Part shown: positions 23,010 to 56,814 of the stretch, in pieces | Layout of the letters: every line of letters begins with the position of its first letter | How positions within the stretch are numbered: position 1 is the first letter of the stretch | Assembly (NCBI RefSeq): GCF_052324685.1 | Contig: NC_135211.1 | Location: 6,344,193-6,408,192, forward strand | Length of the DNA: 64,000 nt | Direction: 5' to 3' | From: Brachyhypopomus gauderio | Taxonomy: Eukaryota; Chordata; Actinopteri; Gymnotiformes; Hypopomidae | Made by a program: the position numbers and the translations under genes | Notes under the pieces: generated by a model | What the model was told of the DNA's origin: nothing | Databases searched by the model: none | What the model saw: only the letters and a program-made list of their open reading frames with translations

Positions 23010-23346
23010 AAAAGACTCAAAATTCTTAATATTCCATCTTATACCAATACCAAACCTTCTGAGGTGTTGACTAGTTTAGGTTAACGAATCCATTCGCTTG
23101 CACACTACAATGTAATCAAATAAAACATTGGAAAAATGTTAGGAATGTTGGTAATGTTAGCAAGTTCCAATTCATAAGTATTAGCACCCATTAAATGTGA
23201 ATAGTTATATAACATTAGCTTAAAAGTAGCCTTTGTTGTTTTAACGACAATGACAGTGACAACTGACCGAAGCCCAAAGGCCACCTACCATCACTGAGGA
23301 AGAGGAGGAAGAGGAACGATGAAGTAAGTAGTGCTCCGTGCTCCAT
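19376..23346 (-). CDS. rs1: Retinoschisin (complete, six exons, 234 aa)
   Basis: Exons: 23289-23346, 22937-22962, 22629-22758, 20012-20153, 19685-19880, 19376-19528, total 705 nt; phases close throughout. Exon 1 gives [18 protein letters not shown], a signal peptide. Exon 2 is a 26-nt microexon, the same size as in human RS1. Exon 3 carries the Cys-rich RS1 domain (TCKCDC, then CMPECPYH across the junction). Exons 4-6 form the discoidin (F5/8 C) domain, with [56 protein letters not shown] and the closing CTNKC. Human RS1 is 224 aa. The protein is secreted by photoreceptors and bipolar cells, assembles through disulfides into octamers and holds retinal layers together. It is tandem with cdkl5 (stop 5.3 kb upstream) and on the same strand. 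Teleosts may have rs1a and rs1b; I cannot say which this is. Confidence 0.96.
21091..21246. repeat. 43-bp tandem repeat, four copies
   Basis: Copies start at 21091, 21134, 21177 and 21220, exactly 43 bp apart and almost identical, containing CTCTGCCAAGCTCCCCCATT. It lies in rs1 intron 3. Confidence 0.92.
21668..21725. repeat. (CT)n microsatellite
   Basis: Near-pure CT in rs1 intron 3. Confidence 0.95.
21891..21976. repeat. (CA)n microsatellite
   Basis: About 40 CA units in rs1 intron 3. Confidence 0.95.
22565..22628. repeat. (TC)n(CA)n microsatellite that supplies an rs1 splice donor
   Basis: The CA run ends at 22628, directly against the end of rs1 exon 3 (22629). On the transcript the intron starts with GTGTGTGTGT, then GAGA. 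Confidence 0.93.
22975..23014. repeat. (AAAG)n microsatellite
   Basis: About nine AAAG units just upstream of the rs1 microexon. On the minus strand they give a CTTT-rich pyrimidine tract a few bases before the acceptor at 22963. Confidence 0.93.
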
Positions 23347-24466
23347 CTTGCCGTTTGCTAGAGTAGTGAACCACTTCAAAGGCAAAGGGACCAGATTAGT
23401 GTAATCCACACAACCCCAATGGCCTTATCTAATACCATTTATCTTCTCAGGAGCTCCGCCCTCGGCCGCCGAAGGCCCTTTGGTACGGGCGATCATGTCA
23501 TGCGCCTTGTCTTTCGACCACCTGAGGGGCGTGATCGAAAACAACCCCCTGATGTTTAGATCTGTTGCCCCTTCTGACCCACTTAACGGTCCAGCGCATG
23601 CAATTATGTGCACAAATCTGGTGCCCAGCCATCTTCTGCTGTGAAGCCCCGTATATATGTACAGTATGGTCCAGGGTTCTGCTGGGACGTCCGCACACAT
23701 GCAGTACTGTGCAGGGTTCTGAGATGGGAAGCTGCTTGGTCCAGATTTGGCGACAGATTTGGGAGCTTTAATCGGTAGGAGTCTTCAGTCTTATACAGAA
23801 CTCACACCTGTCCCTCTGACAGTGAAGTCTGAGCTCCTCACTGTGGATAAACTAATGATACATGCATATAGTGTCCATTTTGAAGAAAATCTACCCTAAT
23901 GCTTTGATTATTCTGAACTGAATGAATTTCAATGCATAAAGATGTAATGTGTATCTGAGCCGTATTTATAACCATATTCATACTATAGTGATCAAATAGG
24001 AGATCTAAACAAATGGTGGTATCTAAACACAAATTTAGGACTTCAAGCCACAAGGGAGGACATCGTTTTTATTTGTCATTAATTATAGGGCAATATACAT
24101 TATAAATGCTTTTTGTGACAGACATGCCAAGATCTGAAACACACAAAGGCTGCCATTTCTCCCAGACAGACTGGAGATCACAGGACCACACAGCCTGCAC
24201 ATGGATGGGCAGGAGAGAGGGACAACAGATGGGGGAAGGGAGGGGTGGAAGGGCAGGGAAGGAAGGGGTAGCAGAGAGGGGCAGAAATGGGGCAAAAGAC
24301 AAGATCAAGGAGGGGAAACAGCGGGGCGGGGAAGGGGGACACGTATAACTGAGTTGGTTCTCCGTCATGATCAACAGTACGACACTGAAAGTGAACAGCG
24401 ATTTGTGAGGGGCTGTATCAAAAACGACAGCCTCCCTCGAAGCCTCTGGAACTCGTGACGTGTTGG

Positions 24467-24596
24467 GGACGTATCCGTGCGATGTACCCATGGGACGTAT
24501 CCATGGGACGTATCCATGGGGTGTGTCCACGGAACGTATCCGTGGTACGTATCCATGAGACGTATCCGTGGGACGGATCCATGGGATGTATCCACA
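24467..24596. repeat. 13-bp tandem array, ten copies
   Basis: Ten units of GGACGTATCCATG-type sequence fill exactly 130 bp with one to three changes per unit. Confidence 0.9.
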
Positions 24597-24772
24597 CATC
24601 TAATCACTGCTCTGGCTGGATCACCGGCGTGATGGTTAGGAACACTTGCAGATCAGGTCAGGAGAAGATTGGCATCATCACCAGTGTGTCCATAACGAGT
24701 CCATGTGCACAACCTGAATGTGCATAACCTGCATTAAGTTCCATATCTGAATCACAGTTACACATGGCTTTC

Positions 24773-24774
<2 letters not shown>

Positions 24775-24866
<92 letters not shown>
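24775..24866. repeat. (CA)n microsatellite
   Basis: About 45 CA units, with a shorter CA run near 24890-24904. Confidence 0.95.
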
Positions 24867-24869
<3 letters not shown>

Positions 24870-25203
24870 ATCTGACAGTAAATATCTAACACACACACAC
24901 ACACATGCCCTTCTGCTTGTATATATTCATACAAACATATATAGTGATGTCTTTCCAAATACATTCTAGTATAGTCTAATCTAGACTTTCAAATTGCCAG
25001 TGTAGAGAGTGAAGAAAACACCTCTGGTCCCCTCAGCTAATCAGTCATCTCTCTGTGGTCCATTGCTGATGGTTGTTAAACATTTCAGTTTCTATGAGAA
25101 TTTACACAAGGTCGGCACAAAAATATATATAACAAAAAATGTATCTATGTACTAATGTGAACGAGGAAAACACCACTAAAGTAAAAACAAAACAAAAAAC
25201 ACA

Positions 25204-25250
25204 AGAGAGAGAGAGAGAGACGGAGAGAGTGTGACAGAGAGAGAGAGAGA
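25204..25250. repeat. GA-rich microsatellite
   Basis: Interrupted (GA)n. Confidence 0.9.
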
Positions 25251-25424
25251 GATGGAAGGAGAAAAAGGGTGGTATGCAGCATGATATGAAAAACAGGAAG
25301 CTAGTCTCATCATGGAAGTAGATTTAACAAATTGCGTGCAAATCCCAATCACTTGCAAAGTGGCCAAAATATTCTAGTAGCAACCAGGCTGAGTTGGGCA
25401 GAGATCAATTTCTGACTACAGATA

Positions 25425-25835
25425 CCAGGGTATCTAAGGTATTTAAGATATCTAGGGTATCTAAATAGTAGAGTATCTACATAATAGGGTATCAAGGGTT
25501 TGTAGGTACTTGAGTATCCAGGGTATGTAGGTATTATGGTTCCTAGGGTGTGTAGGTTCTAAGGTATCTAGGGTATGGAGATACTATGGTATCAAGGTAC
25601 TAGGGTACCTAGGGTATGTTGGTACTAGGGTATGTAGGTACTAGGGTAATTGGGGTATGTAGGAATTAGGGTATTTAGGGTATGTAGGTACTAAGGTACC
25701 TAGGTTATGTAGGTACTAGGGTAATTGGGGTATGTAGGAATTAGAGTATCTAGGGTTTGTAGGTACTAAGGTACCTAGGTTATGTAGGTTCTAGGGTACC
25801 TAGGATATGTCAGTATTAGGGTATCTAGAGTATGC
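25425..25835. repeat. Degenerate minisatellite with TAGGGTATGTAGGTACTA-like units
   Basis: Many diverged copies of GGGTATCTAGGGTATGTAGG-like sequence. Unit length varies; the array is old compared with its neighbours. Confidence 0.85.
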
Positions 25836-28096
25836 AGATGAGCAGGGCGTCTCTGTGCTGTGGCTTTGGAGATAATGTGTGTTCCCATCTGCCTTTGTCT
25901 CGCTGTCCATGACATTATGTTTAGACATGGATGCAGCTGCATATCAACAAGAAGATACTCGAGCTATTACTTGAGTAGCTGATGTAAGGACCTGGTTCTA
26001 GATATGACGTTGAACCTCTGCTCTGGACTTCATTCAGGTTTTGGAACTAATTCTGCGTCTGGTTCTAGTTTGATTTACCTTACAATAAATTAACACGCAG
26101 GCACAACGTGTCCCACGCTTACTGCTGCTTGAATTGTGCAGCTGGACAGTGTCTACCACAGGCTCGTGCAAATGATAACTTGGCGCTACGATGTCATGGC
26201 TCTGCCAACAGGGGGCACTGCAGCGCACACTGCACAGCAAGTCTGCTTGTACACAGCAATAGGCTCTTTGGAGAGGCCGAACTTGACATAACAGTTTTCA
26301 ACAGTCAGAACAAAGAAACAAAACTGAAATTAATAACTTACTGTATTACAAATGCCAAAAATATGTAATGATATAGGTGGGTGATCATTTGTCTGGATTC
26401 CTATGTGTCAGTGGAAGGATGGAACTTGTGACGATGATATGAATTATGTACTGATCGTGTCATAATAACACTGGAATATAAACAATACGAGATAACACAG
26501 GGACTGTGCAACTTTAATTAATTAAAGTATTCGTGAGTGGTTAAATTTTCAATTAAATTAAAATGTTCTTGTGGAAAAAACACAAAGTGGAGCCTAATTC
26601 AGACATGAAAAATGTTTCTGAATGTGCAAAAAGGTTCACTGCACTTTTCAATGGTGTACATTACTGTTATGTGTCCCAATTACACAGCTGTTCAAAAACA
26701 AAATCCATATTTAATCCAGTTATCTTGATTATGGTTAAGATAGAAGTATATAGAGAAACAAAAGGTTTGGTAATTGTTTATAAAACACCATATCGGCACA
26801 CAACACCCGTGAGAAATATCTGTTTAAAGTGCACCATTGATAAACAATACTTAAAAAATAAAAGAAAATGCACTTTTTAAAACAACAAAAAGAAAGAAAA
26901 AAACAACACTGCTTATTAAATTGTTTTCATTCAGATAAATTTCTCTTTGAATTTCTTTTCTGGAATTAAACATTGTTGAGTATTGTTTTCAAAACAACTT
27001 AAAATGTGCTGATAAATACATTCAAAAGGATAAAAATATTTAGAAATGAATATTAATCATCCACATCTGCCCTCTTGTGTCGTCATGATTTCTGCCTCAC
27101 TATACTGCTCCAGTCGTAAAACAAAGATAATTCCCAAAACTCTCATAACTTAATATTTCTGTAACTAATATATCCATCTCATATATTTATATGTCCTTTA
27201 AACCATCTACAGTTGCTGTTAAAATAAATTATTTCAATACAATATATAATTCTGAGTTGAATCTGTTCCTTAAATTAAATCTCAAAGTCAATCAGGGAGT
27301 TTCCTCCCCTTGGAATCTACACGCTGGTTCCTGATTGGCCCACACCACCCTTAGTTCCACCCCAGTGCAGCCTGTGGCTGTTCTGTTAGCTTAATCACTG
27401 TATGTATATACATGTCCTCCCCTTTGTGTTTACTACCAGAGCAGAGCAGTTTGTTTGTTTCTTGGTTTTGGTCTTTGACTGCATGATCCTATTACTCCTA
27501 CCTGATCATTAATCAGATAGCTTACAGGAAAACATCTTCTAAGTCCTATGATAAAATCGAAGCAGTACATTTGTATAGTGGATTTTGGAGGCCTCGGTGT
27601 CATACTGTTACAGTAGTTGCACTTAGATACACTGAGGCTGCCTTTGTGCAGTACTGTATGTTACCAGCATGTGGCACTAAGAAAATTCACAAAGTCCCGC
27701 CCCCTACACCCAGAACACCAACCACAGGCCAGCTGACCCCTCCTGCCCCGTCACTCACACAGCCCCGCCTCTTATTCCCAGAACACCACCAGCTCAACCC
27801 TGGCACAGCCCAGATGACTCCTGCCTAACTGCACCGACGCTGTACAGCTCTGACATTCCAAAGTCACATTAATGGCACTGTGTTCCACCTGGAATAGATT
27901 TGGAAGAATTCACCACTGATAGATTGGGAAAAATAGAATAATTACAGAAGAATAATATAATTCATAAGATCATTTAGCTTCCGTGTTCTCTGGGAGACCT
28001 CAGAACAATTTAAATTTAAAACAACCTGCAGAGTGTTTATGTATGAGAGACCTAGGCATCCAGACATTGGATTCATAATAACAAAATATCCAATGA

Positions 28097-28179
<83 letters not shown>

Positions 28180-28190
28180 TAATAATAATA
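28097..28190. repeat. (AAT)n microsatellite
   Basis: About 30 units with one GAT interruption. The poly-Leu and poly-Ile reading frames over it are artefacts. Confidence 0.95.
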
Positions 28191-28631
28191 GTCCTAACAA
28201 TGTACCTTTCGTTACAACAGTAAAATGCACTATACATTGTAAATATTAAGACACCCATAATTAATTAAATAATCTCCATGAAATATAGAATTATTACACA
28301 TTAATTATACATTCTCTGGTGTATAAACTAAAGCTCTTACTATTCCACAGATTGCCCTCTCCCCATCAATAAATGTACATATACAAATACATAGATACAT
28401 ATCATCAGTGTTGATAAGATATCCAACAGAAAACTGAACCCATATGTCATTAACAGTAATACAAATTCTATCAAATGTAGATGCTTTTTTTTTTTTTTTT
28501 TTGCTTTTTTCTTATTAAACAAACCCAAGACGTGACTACCGCCATCTTCTGGTCAGAGGCGGAGTTGCGTATCACTGTGCATGAGTGGCGTGGTGGTGTA
28601 TTTCCCCAGGAGGAGACCCAGCTGTGCTGCC

Positions 28632-50344
<21,713 letters not shown>

Positions 50345-52089
50345 CTGCAAAACAGATATGCAAGATATGTGAGCGGAGAAGCTTCACATCTCCTAACACA
50401 ACTGCACTAAGACCCAGTGGTTGAGAACTGCACAGAAGGTTGTTTTCCCGTCCTTGGTCTGGCCCTAGACTGGACCTTCAGCGGAGATTAATTAGTGACT
50501 GTAGCCCAGGATTAGGCTTATTTCTTATCCAAATGGGTCCTAAAGAAGTCTATTTCACGTGCCACGTCTCCAACTGAAATACAATGAAGCTTCTAGTACT
50601 GCCTCTTCACACCAAGGCGACTAATTATAAAGGTTATATTTCGCATTGATGACATGAATTGTGGCTGAATCTAATCCACTGTCTGATGCTTCCATTTAAA
50701 GCCAAGTCATCAAAGCACCTGTTATTACTAGTGATATCACAAATTTATAATTAAAGTTATTACTAATTAGTGGTATAATGATGGGGCTGGACTGGAAGTG
50801 GTGGGTTTTAGCTGTTTCAAGCAGCCGGTCTCACCAATGTTGGGGCCCTGATACTCTAGGTGTTGATGGCTGCTCATTCCTTTCTGCCCAGTCACTCTCC
50901 TGTTTCATTACAACCCCCCCTTGCAGTAACACAGTAAGCTAAGGCTAACAGCAGGGCTGTACACAACCACCACTTTCGCAGCACTCGATACTGAAGTCTC
51001 TCTGTCCTAATGAGCAAAATGATTCACTGTAAAACGGCTTTAGAAAAGAGGTGAATTGTATCGTGGACAGCAGAAGATTGATTTATTTGCAAATTATGTA
51101 ATTTGATCTCGCTGTGGGCTTGATTGGATGGGAGTGTTGGTGAAATACACACACAGGTTTGTGCAGTGCGTTAATACAGTCTACTTTATTTCACATAACA
51201 ACTCAATCTTCTTGAATTTCTCGTGCCGCTGGATGCCAGTATGCCAGTATGCCTGCCGGTCGGCTGCAGCCAGTGCCTTAAATGGCATCCGTGTCACTAC
51301 CATACCCCCCGCAGTGACTAAAACCCCATCCCTGTTACCCCTCAGTGCCTAAAAACCTGCCTCTCTCACCACTCCAACACACGAGTCTTAAACCAAAATC
51401 CCTTTTAGCACTCCATGCCCCAGTGCCTAAAACCCCATTCCTCACATTTCAAGATCAAAATACACATATGGCCAGTAAAAATGAAGTATCAGTAGTATCA
51501 CCAGTTCCTATTACGAGAGGAATTCCCTGAGAATCGGTGTTATGATGTAACAATGGTAACTAGCAAGTTCAACCAGTCTACTGCATTCTAGAACCGCGTG
51601 TAGAATTCTAGAATATCACATTGTAAAAAGTCTCACTTCTCTGCAGGCTAATCATTGTCATAATGACGAGCCCCACAGAGCTCGACTGATTCCAGTCTTC
51701 ATCTTCTCTCAGCAGCCAACTGTGCCATAACAGGCTCTTTGAAGCCCTCATCGCTGCCTTCTACTGCTTAGTGTCCTCGCTTCAAAAGGCAACACGGCAG
51801 GGATGCTTGAATTGTGAACAGGAACGATTCTGGGGCAGGGCAGGGCTGTTAGCCTGGAGCAGGGAGGTTTTTTTTACAGCCAGCACGGGATGTTAGTGGA
51901 AATATCTCGCTGCTGTTTTGTGCAGGGAGGAGAGGGAGTTGTGACAACAGAGTTGTCACGGAATGAAAGCCTGGCGTTCATCAACAGACATTTACAGTGA
52001 CAATATCAAAACCCAGAACTTTCATTTTTACCTTTACTTAGTCTGATTGTGTGACTTGTATATTTGTCTGTATTTTGTGTAATTTGTGT

Positions 52090-52320
52090 GTTAACGGGCC
52101 GCCCAATGGAGGATGGGTTCCCTTTTGAGTCTTGGTTCTCCCGAGGTTTCTTCCTATTCCCCACCATCATAGGGAGTTTTTCCTCGCCACTGTCGCCTTT
52201 GGCTTGCTCATTAGGGTTCTGGACCCGTAGTATTGTTAACCTTTTAAATCCTGTAAAGCGCTTTGTGACAACATGTGTTGTGAAAAGCGCTATACAAATA
52301 AACTTTGATTGATTGATTGA
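52090..52320 (+). mobile_element. SINE-like element with conserved central part and (TGATT)n tail
   Basis: Contains TTGAGTCTTGGTTCTC, GGGAGTTTTTCCTCGCCACT, TTGGCTTGCTCATTAGGG and the terminal GCGCTATACAAATAAA followed by TGATTGATTGATTGA. This combination is very common in teleost genomes and is the 3' part of a SINE or short LINE-mobilised element. The exact 5' end and family name are uncertain. Confidence 0.7.
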
Positions 52321-53194
52321 CCTGTTCTACTAGAGATCAAAGCAAAATGTCTGAACCATAGACATGTTCAGTAGAATCACTGTACATTACATACATATCT
52401 TTCAGGCCTCATGAAAACATATTGCCAACATACATTGTTTCCTTATTTGAAAGGATCAAATTCTGTAAACTTTGCTGGAAATGTAAGTAGGGAAATCCAG
52501 AAAACCGTGGCAATGATCACAGTTGAGCACAATGCAACACAACGGTGACCCATTATCTGATCTGCAGTCATGTATTCCCGTGTGTCTGCTGCAGTCTCGT
52601 CAGCTTGCGTCCACAACGTCCCCATTATTCGGCGACATGGACCTCCCCTCTCAGGACAAAGGCTCTCAGAGCAGCCCACCAGGGCGGTCTGTTCCTGAGA
52701 AGACCCGTGTGTTGCTGCCAGTCCAGCCACATCTAGAAGCTCCACCCAAGCACAGACAGCAAAACCGGGACTTTGGAATGTACGGTGACACGGGGGCGAG
52801 AACCCAAAAAAACCCTTTAAGTCCTTTCCTCAAGACAGCCGCTAAGTATTGAGCCCTTGAGGAAGCGATGCGAGTGAATCAGAGGGGCGGTGCGCTCGTG
52901 TGGTAGAAGAGTGACAAGAGTTATAATGCGATATGCTAACACACTCAGCCGCTGTAGGGGTGGAGGTAACTGTACCCGTAGCATACTATTTCCGTGTCGA
53001 ATTACGGTACGGGCAAGTGTGCGGTGTGGCTGTAGTAGTCGGAAGGTGAACTCAGGTGCAGAAGAAACAGCAGCTAGCTGGGGGTCCTGTGAAGGATCAC
53101 ACTTCACCGTCTTCACGTACAACTTTACAACCTACTGCAGTGTCTACATTCCAAATGTCAAGGCTAAGGACATGTCTGCCCATACATATTGCTG

Positions 53195-53322
53195 TCGAGA
53201 AAGCATAGCGCTAGTAATTCCAAGGTCAGGGTTTATGTCCCAGGGAGAACACGTACTCACTGATAAATATGTAAGTCGCTCTGGATAAGAGGTTCTGCCT
53301 AATGCCATAAATGTAAATACCT
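53195..53322 (+). mobile_element. tRNA-SINE fragment with L2-like tail
   Basis: The tail ATGTAAGTCGCTCTGGATAA, GCCTAATGCCATAAATGTAA is the standard fish SINE 3' end. The preceding GTTTATGTCCCAGGGAGAAC resembles the B-box end of a tRNA-derived head. Confidence 0.6.
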
Positions 53323-54170
53323 GCTGATAATTGGCAGATAGCAGAATGACAAGCTATGAGATTCTGGTTCTTTCAGGGGGGGATAGCATCTGGAATATGA
53401 GATAGTCGGTTTCATCCAGTGCAGGCCAGAGAGAGCTGAGAGCAGACACTCGGTGGACATTCTGTGTATAGTCATTGGATAGTCTGTCCGTGGAGAAGCT
53501 ATTTCACAGATAGCCACGCTCTTACAAAAGGGAAATCTGTGGAGGCTGCTCAACTGAAATAAACATTTAGTATTAATTATGCAAATTGGTTTGAATAATA
53601 ATAAAAAAATGTCATAGAAAATCATTCTGTTTCAGTATGTCCATTATTAAAGTCTCCTGTGAGAGTTTGTCCTTTGAAACCAGCGTGGTTCTGATCCAGT
53701 GGCACTACTGCAGGCTGAGACAGCACAACACATCTCACAACACAGTTCACAAGGTGCTGGGCTTTGATGCCAAACCAGCGCTCCCACTGTGATGACCAGT
53801 GCCTTTCCACCAGTACTCTGAGAGAGACAGGGTGAATTACAGCCTAAATTTAATTGCAATGTCATTTCTAGAAGATTGGATTCCCTGTATTACTGAATAT
53901 TGAAATGGGAAACTCCGAGCTCCAGGGAAGTTCATCAGATTCCCTTCCAAAATCACTGAACTAAAGCAGCATCAACATTTTCTAGCATGCAGCCCAGATT
54001 TCAGGTCTGTTTCGTGCAGTTTGTGGTTAGTGGGACTGTTACTATATTTTGGTGTCCGTGGTGCACACAGAATCTAGAGATAATGAGGAAGTTAATACAC
54101 AGCATGTGTCTGGCAGGTCTTTTAGGCAGCGTATACAGCAGTCATGTTGGAGCCTGGGGGAGAAGCCAAG

Positions 54171-54440
54171 ATCCCAGAGGAGCCCAGATTCTGGAGGTGC
54201 CCAGATTCTGGAGGAGCCCAGATTCTGAAGGTGCCCAGATTCTGGAGGTGCCCAGATGCTGGAGGAGCCCAGATTCCGGAGGAGCCCAGATTCCGGAGGT
54301 GCCCAGATTCCGGAGGAGCCCAGATTCCAGAGGAGCCCAGATTCCGGAGGTGCCCAGATACTGGAGGAGCCCAGATACTGGAGGAGCCCAGATTCTGAAG
54401 GTGCCCACATTCTGGAGGTGCCCAGATGCTGGGGAGCCCA
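54171..54440. repeat. 17-bp tandem array, about 16 copies
   Basis: Unit GCCCAGATTCTGGAGGT, with AGATTCCGGAGGA variants. The frame rotates each unit, so long open frames appear on both strands with a 51-bp (17-residue) period; none is a gene. Confidence 0.95.
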
Positions 54441-54839
54441 GATTCTCCCAAAACTTGCCCTGCACAGACTGTTGGATTCTCTGTGATTCAAAGAAAATCC
54501 AACTCACTATCTGCAGATCTAGTAATCCTTGATTTGGACTCAGAGGACCTGATAATTAATTGTAGCTTTCATAGTTAATTCATTTTGTATATGAAATTTG
54601 TAATGTCATACATTATTATGCCTCCACAGCCCTAGAAGCTGCATGTTTCCATACATTCTGCATATGGAAGGTTTACTGCAAATTAGTACACAGCAGAAAT
54701 GTGGGCAGCTAATGCTACAACCTTCACAGGCTAACTTTTCAAAAGCCCGATGGTGAAAACCTCCCAGTATTCAAGCACACACTTCAGTATCACTTTTCCA
54801 GTGGGCCTATGTTGTTTTCCCCCACCTAATCCCTATTAC

Positions 54840-55020
54840 GTAAACCATTATCCTGAATTATCCTGAAAAGACTTGAATAAATGTTATCACTATCTCTCTT
54901 TTTAATCTTCTATTTCTATCACTGTTCTATTACTGTTATGCTGCTGGAATCTTAATTTCCCTGAGGGAAACCTCCCAAAGGGATCAATAAAGATCTATCT
55001 ATCTATCTATCTATCTATCT
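54840..55020 (+). mobile_element. 3' tail of an L2/Rex-like LINE with (ATCT)n
   Basis: TTAATTTCCCTGAGGGAAAC followed by GGGATCAATAAAGATCTATC and ATCT repeats is the typical 3' terminus of fish L2/Rex-like LINEs. The coding part is absent. Confidence 0.7.
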
Positions 55021-55432
55021 AAACAATAAGCAAAAGCAGATGCACTGCCAACAGTGTTGATTCACCCTTATTTCATTTAGCAAGAACCAATTATTTTATT
55101 GCCAGTTATATCCTACTTCAGATTTCACTTACAACTAATTATAACAACATCTTAGAAGTTGATCAGTTGTGTAGAAGTGACTAACTCACAAACATGCAGA
55201 ATCATTCTAATTATGATGGCATCAGATATTCAATGAATAAAGTTTATGTAAATGTTTAATATACTTGCTAAAGTAAAAGTGTTTTTCCTGTAAAGGATTC
55301 CCAGGTGCAATACTATATTCAGTCAAAGCAGGAACTCTGCTTTACCCAGAGGTATAATTTATTCAGAAGTCTAATTTACTCAGAAGTCAGTCATTATTTT
55401 ACTTCCATATTCTTATTAGCCAATCAAAACCA

Positions 55433-55769
55433 TGTCACGGTGACAGTCCCGGACCCTTCCCTCCCTGTGGGCGTGCCGCTACGTTGTCTGCGTGTCGTTG
55501 TGTCCATGTATGTACTTCCGTGGGTGTGGGTTGTCAGTGAGCGTGTTCGTAGTCGCACCTGTGCCTTGTCTCGAGATCACGAGGGTAAGCGTTGACCGCC
55601 TATTTAATGTGCGTTCGCGCAGTGTCCTGTGCTCGTCTTTGTCTGAGTGTCACCTGTTCGTTTTTGTGTTGTGTGCGCGCGCTGTGTGCGTTACATCGAT
55701 CACTCATTAAAAGTGACGTTTGAGTGTGCGAGCTGGAGTTTGTGCCTCGTCCTTCCGCCCCGCGTTACA
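55433..55769 (+). mobile_element. Solo LTR, 337 bp, with 5-bp target duplication
   Basis: It starts TGTCACGG and ends GCGTTACA (TG...CA), with identical AACCA flanks at 55428-55432 and 55770-55774. Inside are a TATA-like TATTTAA near 55600 and an ATTAAA polyadenylation signal near 55707, as expected for U3-R-U5. Base composition is much richer in G, C and CpG than the AT-rich surroundings. No internal retroelement genes remain. Probably a Gypsy-class LTR retrotransposon; the family is not determined. Confidence 0.88.
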
Positions 55770-56715
55770 AACCACTTGTGTACAAATACAATGATGGATC
55801 TTATTTAGTAGATTCGTGATGAATGAAAATAAATTATGTTGAAGTCTGAGATTTCATTAAGCAATGAATCATTTTCTTGCTGGTTTTAAACCCGTAATGA
55901 TTTTTCATGAACGTCTCAGATTCTGATTCTCTTTGGAATTAATTACTGTAGGACATTTTGGTGTGTGGAAATATAACAGGCTACATTTAGCTCCTAACTA
56001 TTGTGCCAAGGTAAATTATGACAGCTTGCTGGATGTTTGCAATCAAAACGTCATAGGGGTTCAAGTTTGACTTTCTTCATGTGTGATTCTGGTTTGTGGT
56101 TATAGACTATCCCTGTGTTAACTCTGTCTGGGCGTCTACCGCTGTTCTGAGCAGGGCTGTGGTTCTGGGAGAAGGGGTTAGACACTTCACACTTCTGTCC
56201 AACCACCTCCTGTTCCTGTGGTTTACAGCTACTCACCGCTGACATCACCAGGCCAGTGTGAATGAGGTGCTGATACAAAATCCTGGCAATGTTATTGCCG
56301 TCTGGGCTGCAGGGGTGAGATATTTCTTATGTTCTCTGGTACTGAGAAACAGAGGGTATTTGTCAGTGGAAATATAACATTTTTAACATATAATTTTGAG
56401 CATTACCAGAAAAGAATTCTGACAATTTGTGTTAGATAGAATGACCTGCCATTCAAGTACATAAATTGAATACGTCATTAGTGGCACACTAACATTTTGG
56501 TATTGTAATCACAGGATAAGCCGTCAAATATCCTGTGCTAAGCCATTAGAGATTCACACAGGGCCCAGTCCTCTCACTTCATAAAATAAACCACAGCCTC
56601 GCAATCTCACAAGCTCCTGACAGGGCTCATCAGGTAGGCACCTCCCTTCCTCTGTGTTTCACCAAATTAAGCCCACAGCACCTCTAGAAAACTCAAGGAA
56701 ACCCTTGAAAACCAC

Positions 56716-56748
<33 letters not shown>

Positions 56749-56760
56749 TTGTGTGTGTGT

Positions 56761-56812
<52 letters not shown>
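56716..56812. repeat. (TG)n(TA)n compound microsatellite
   Basis: TA, then interrupted TG, then TA repeats. Confidence 0.95.

Positions 56813-56814
<2 letters not shown>

Larger units (their letters stand above)
23347..28631. other. Intergenic DNA between cdkl5 and rs1
   Basis: About 5.3 kb with no exon I can support. It must contain the rs1 promoter at its left end and the cdkl5 3' untranslated region at its right end. It holds a 13-bp array, CA and GA microsatellites, a degenerate array at 25425-25835 and an (AAT)n run. From 26000 to 28000 I see only AT-rich unique sequence. Confidence 0.7.

Noticed and set aside
26563..26880. 105-codon frame in the cdkl5-rs1 intergenic region
   Set aside because: Lys-rich, AT-driven, no domain and no supporting signals.
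28000..28258. Poly-Leu or poly-Ile hydrophobic peptide
   Set aside because: Artefact of the (AAT)n microsatellite.
54042..54532. Overlapping frames on both strands with 17-residue repeats
   Set aside because: Both strands are open over a 17-bp array; a real gene would not be open in so many frames.
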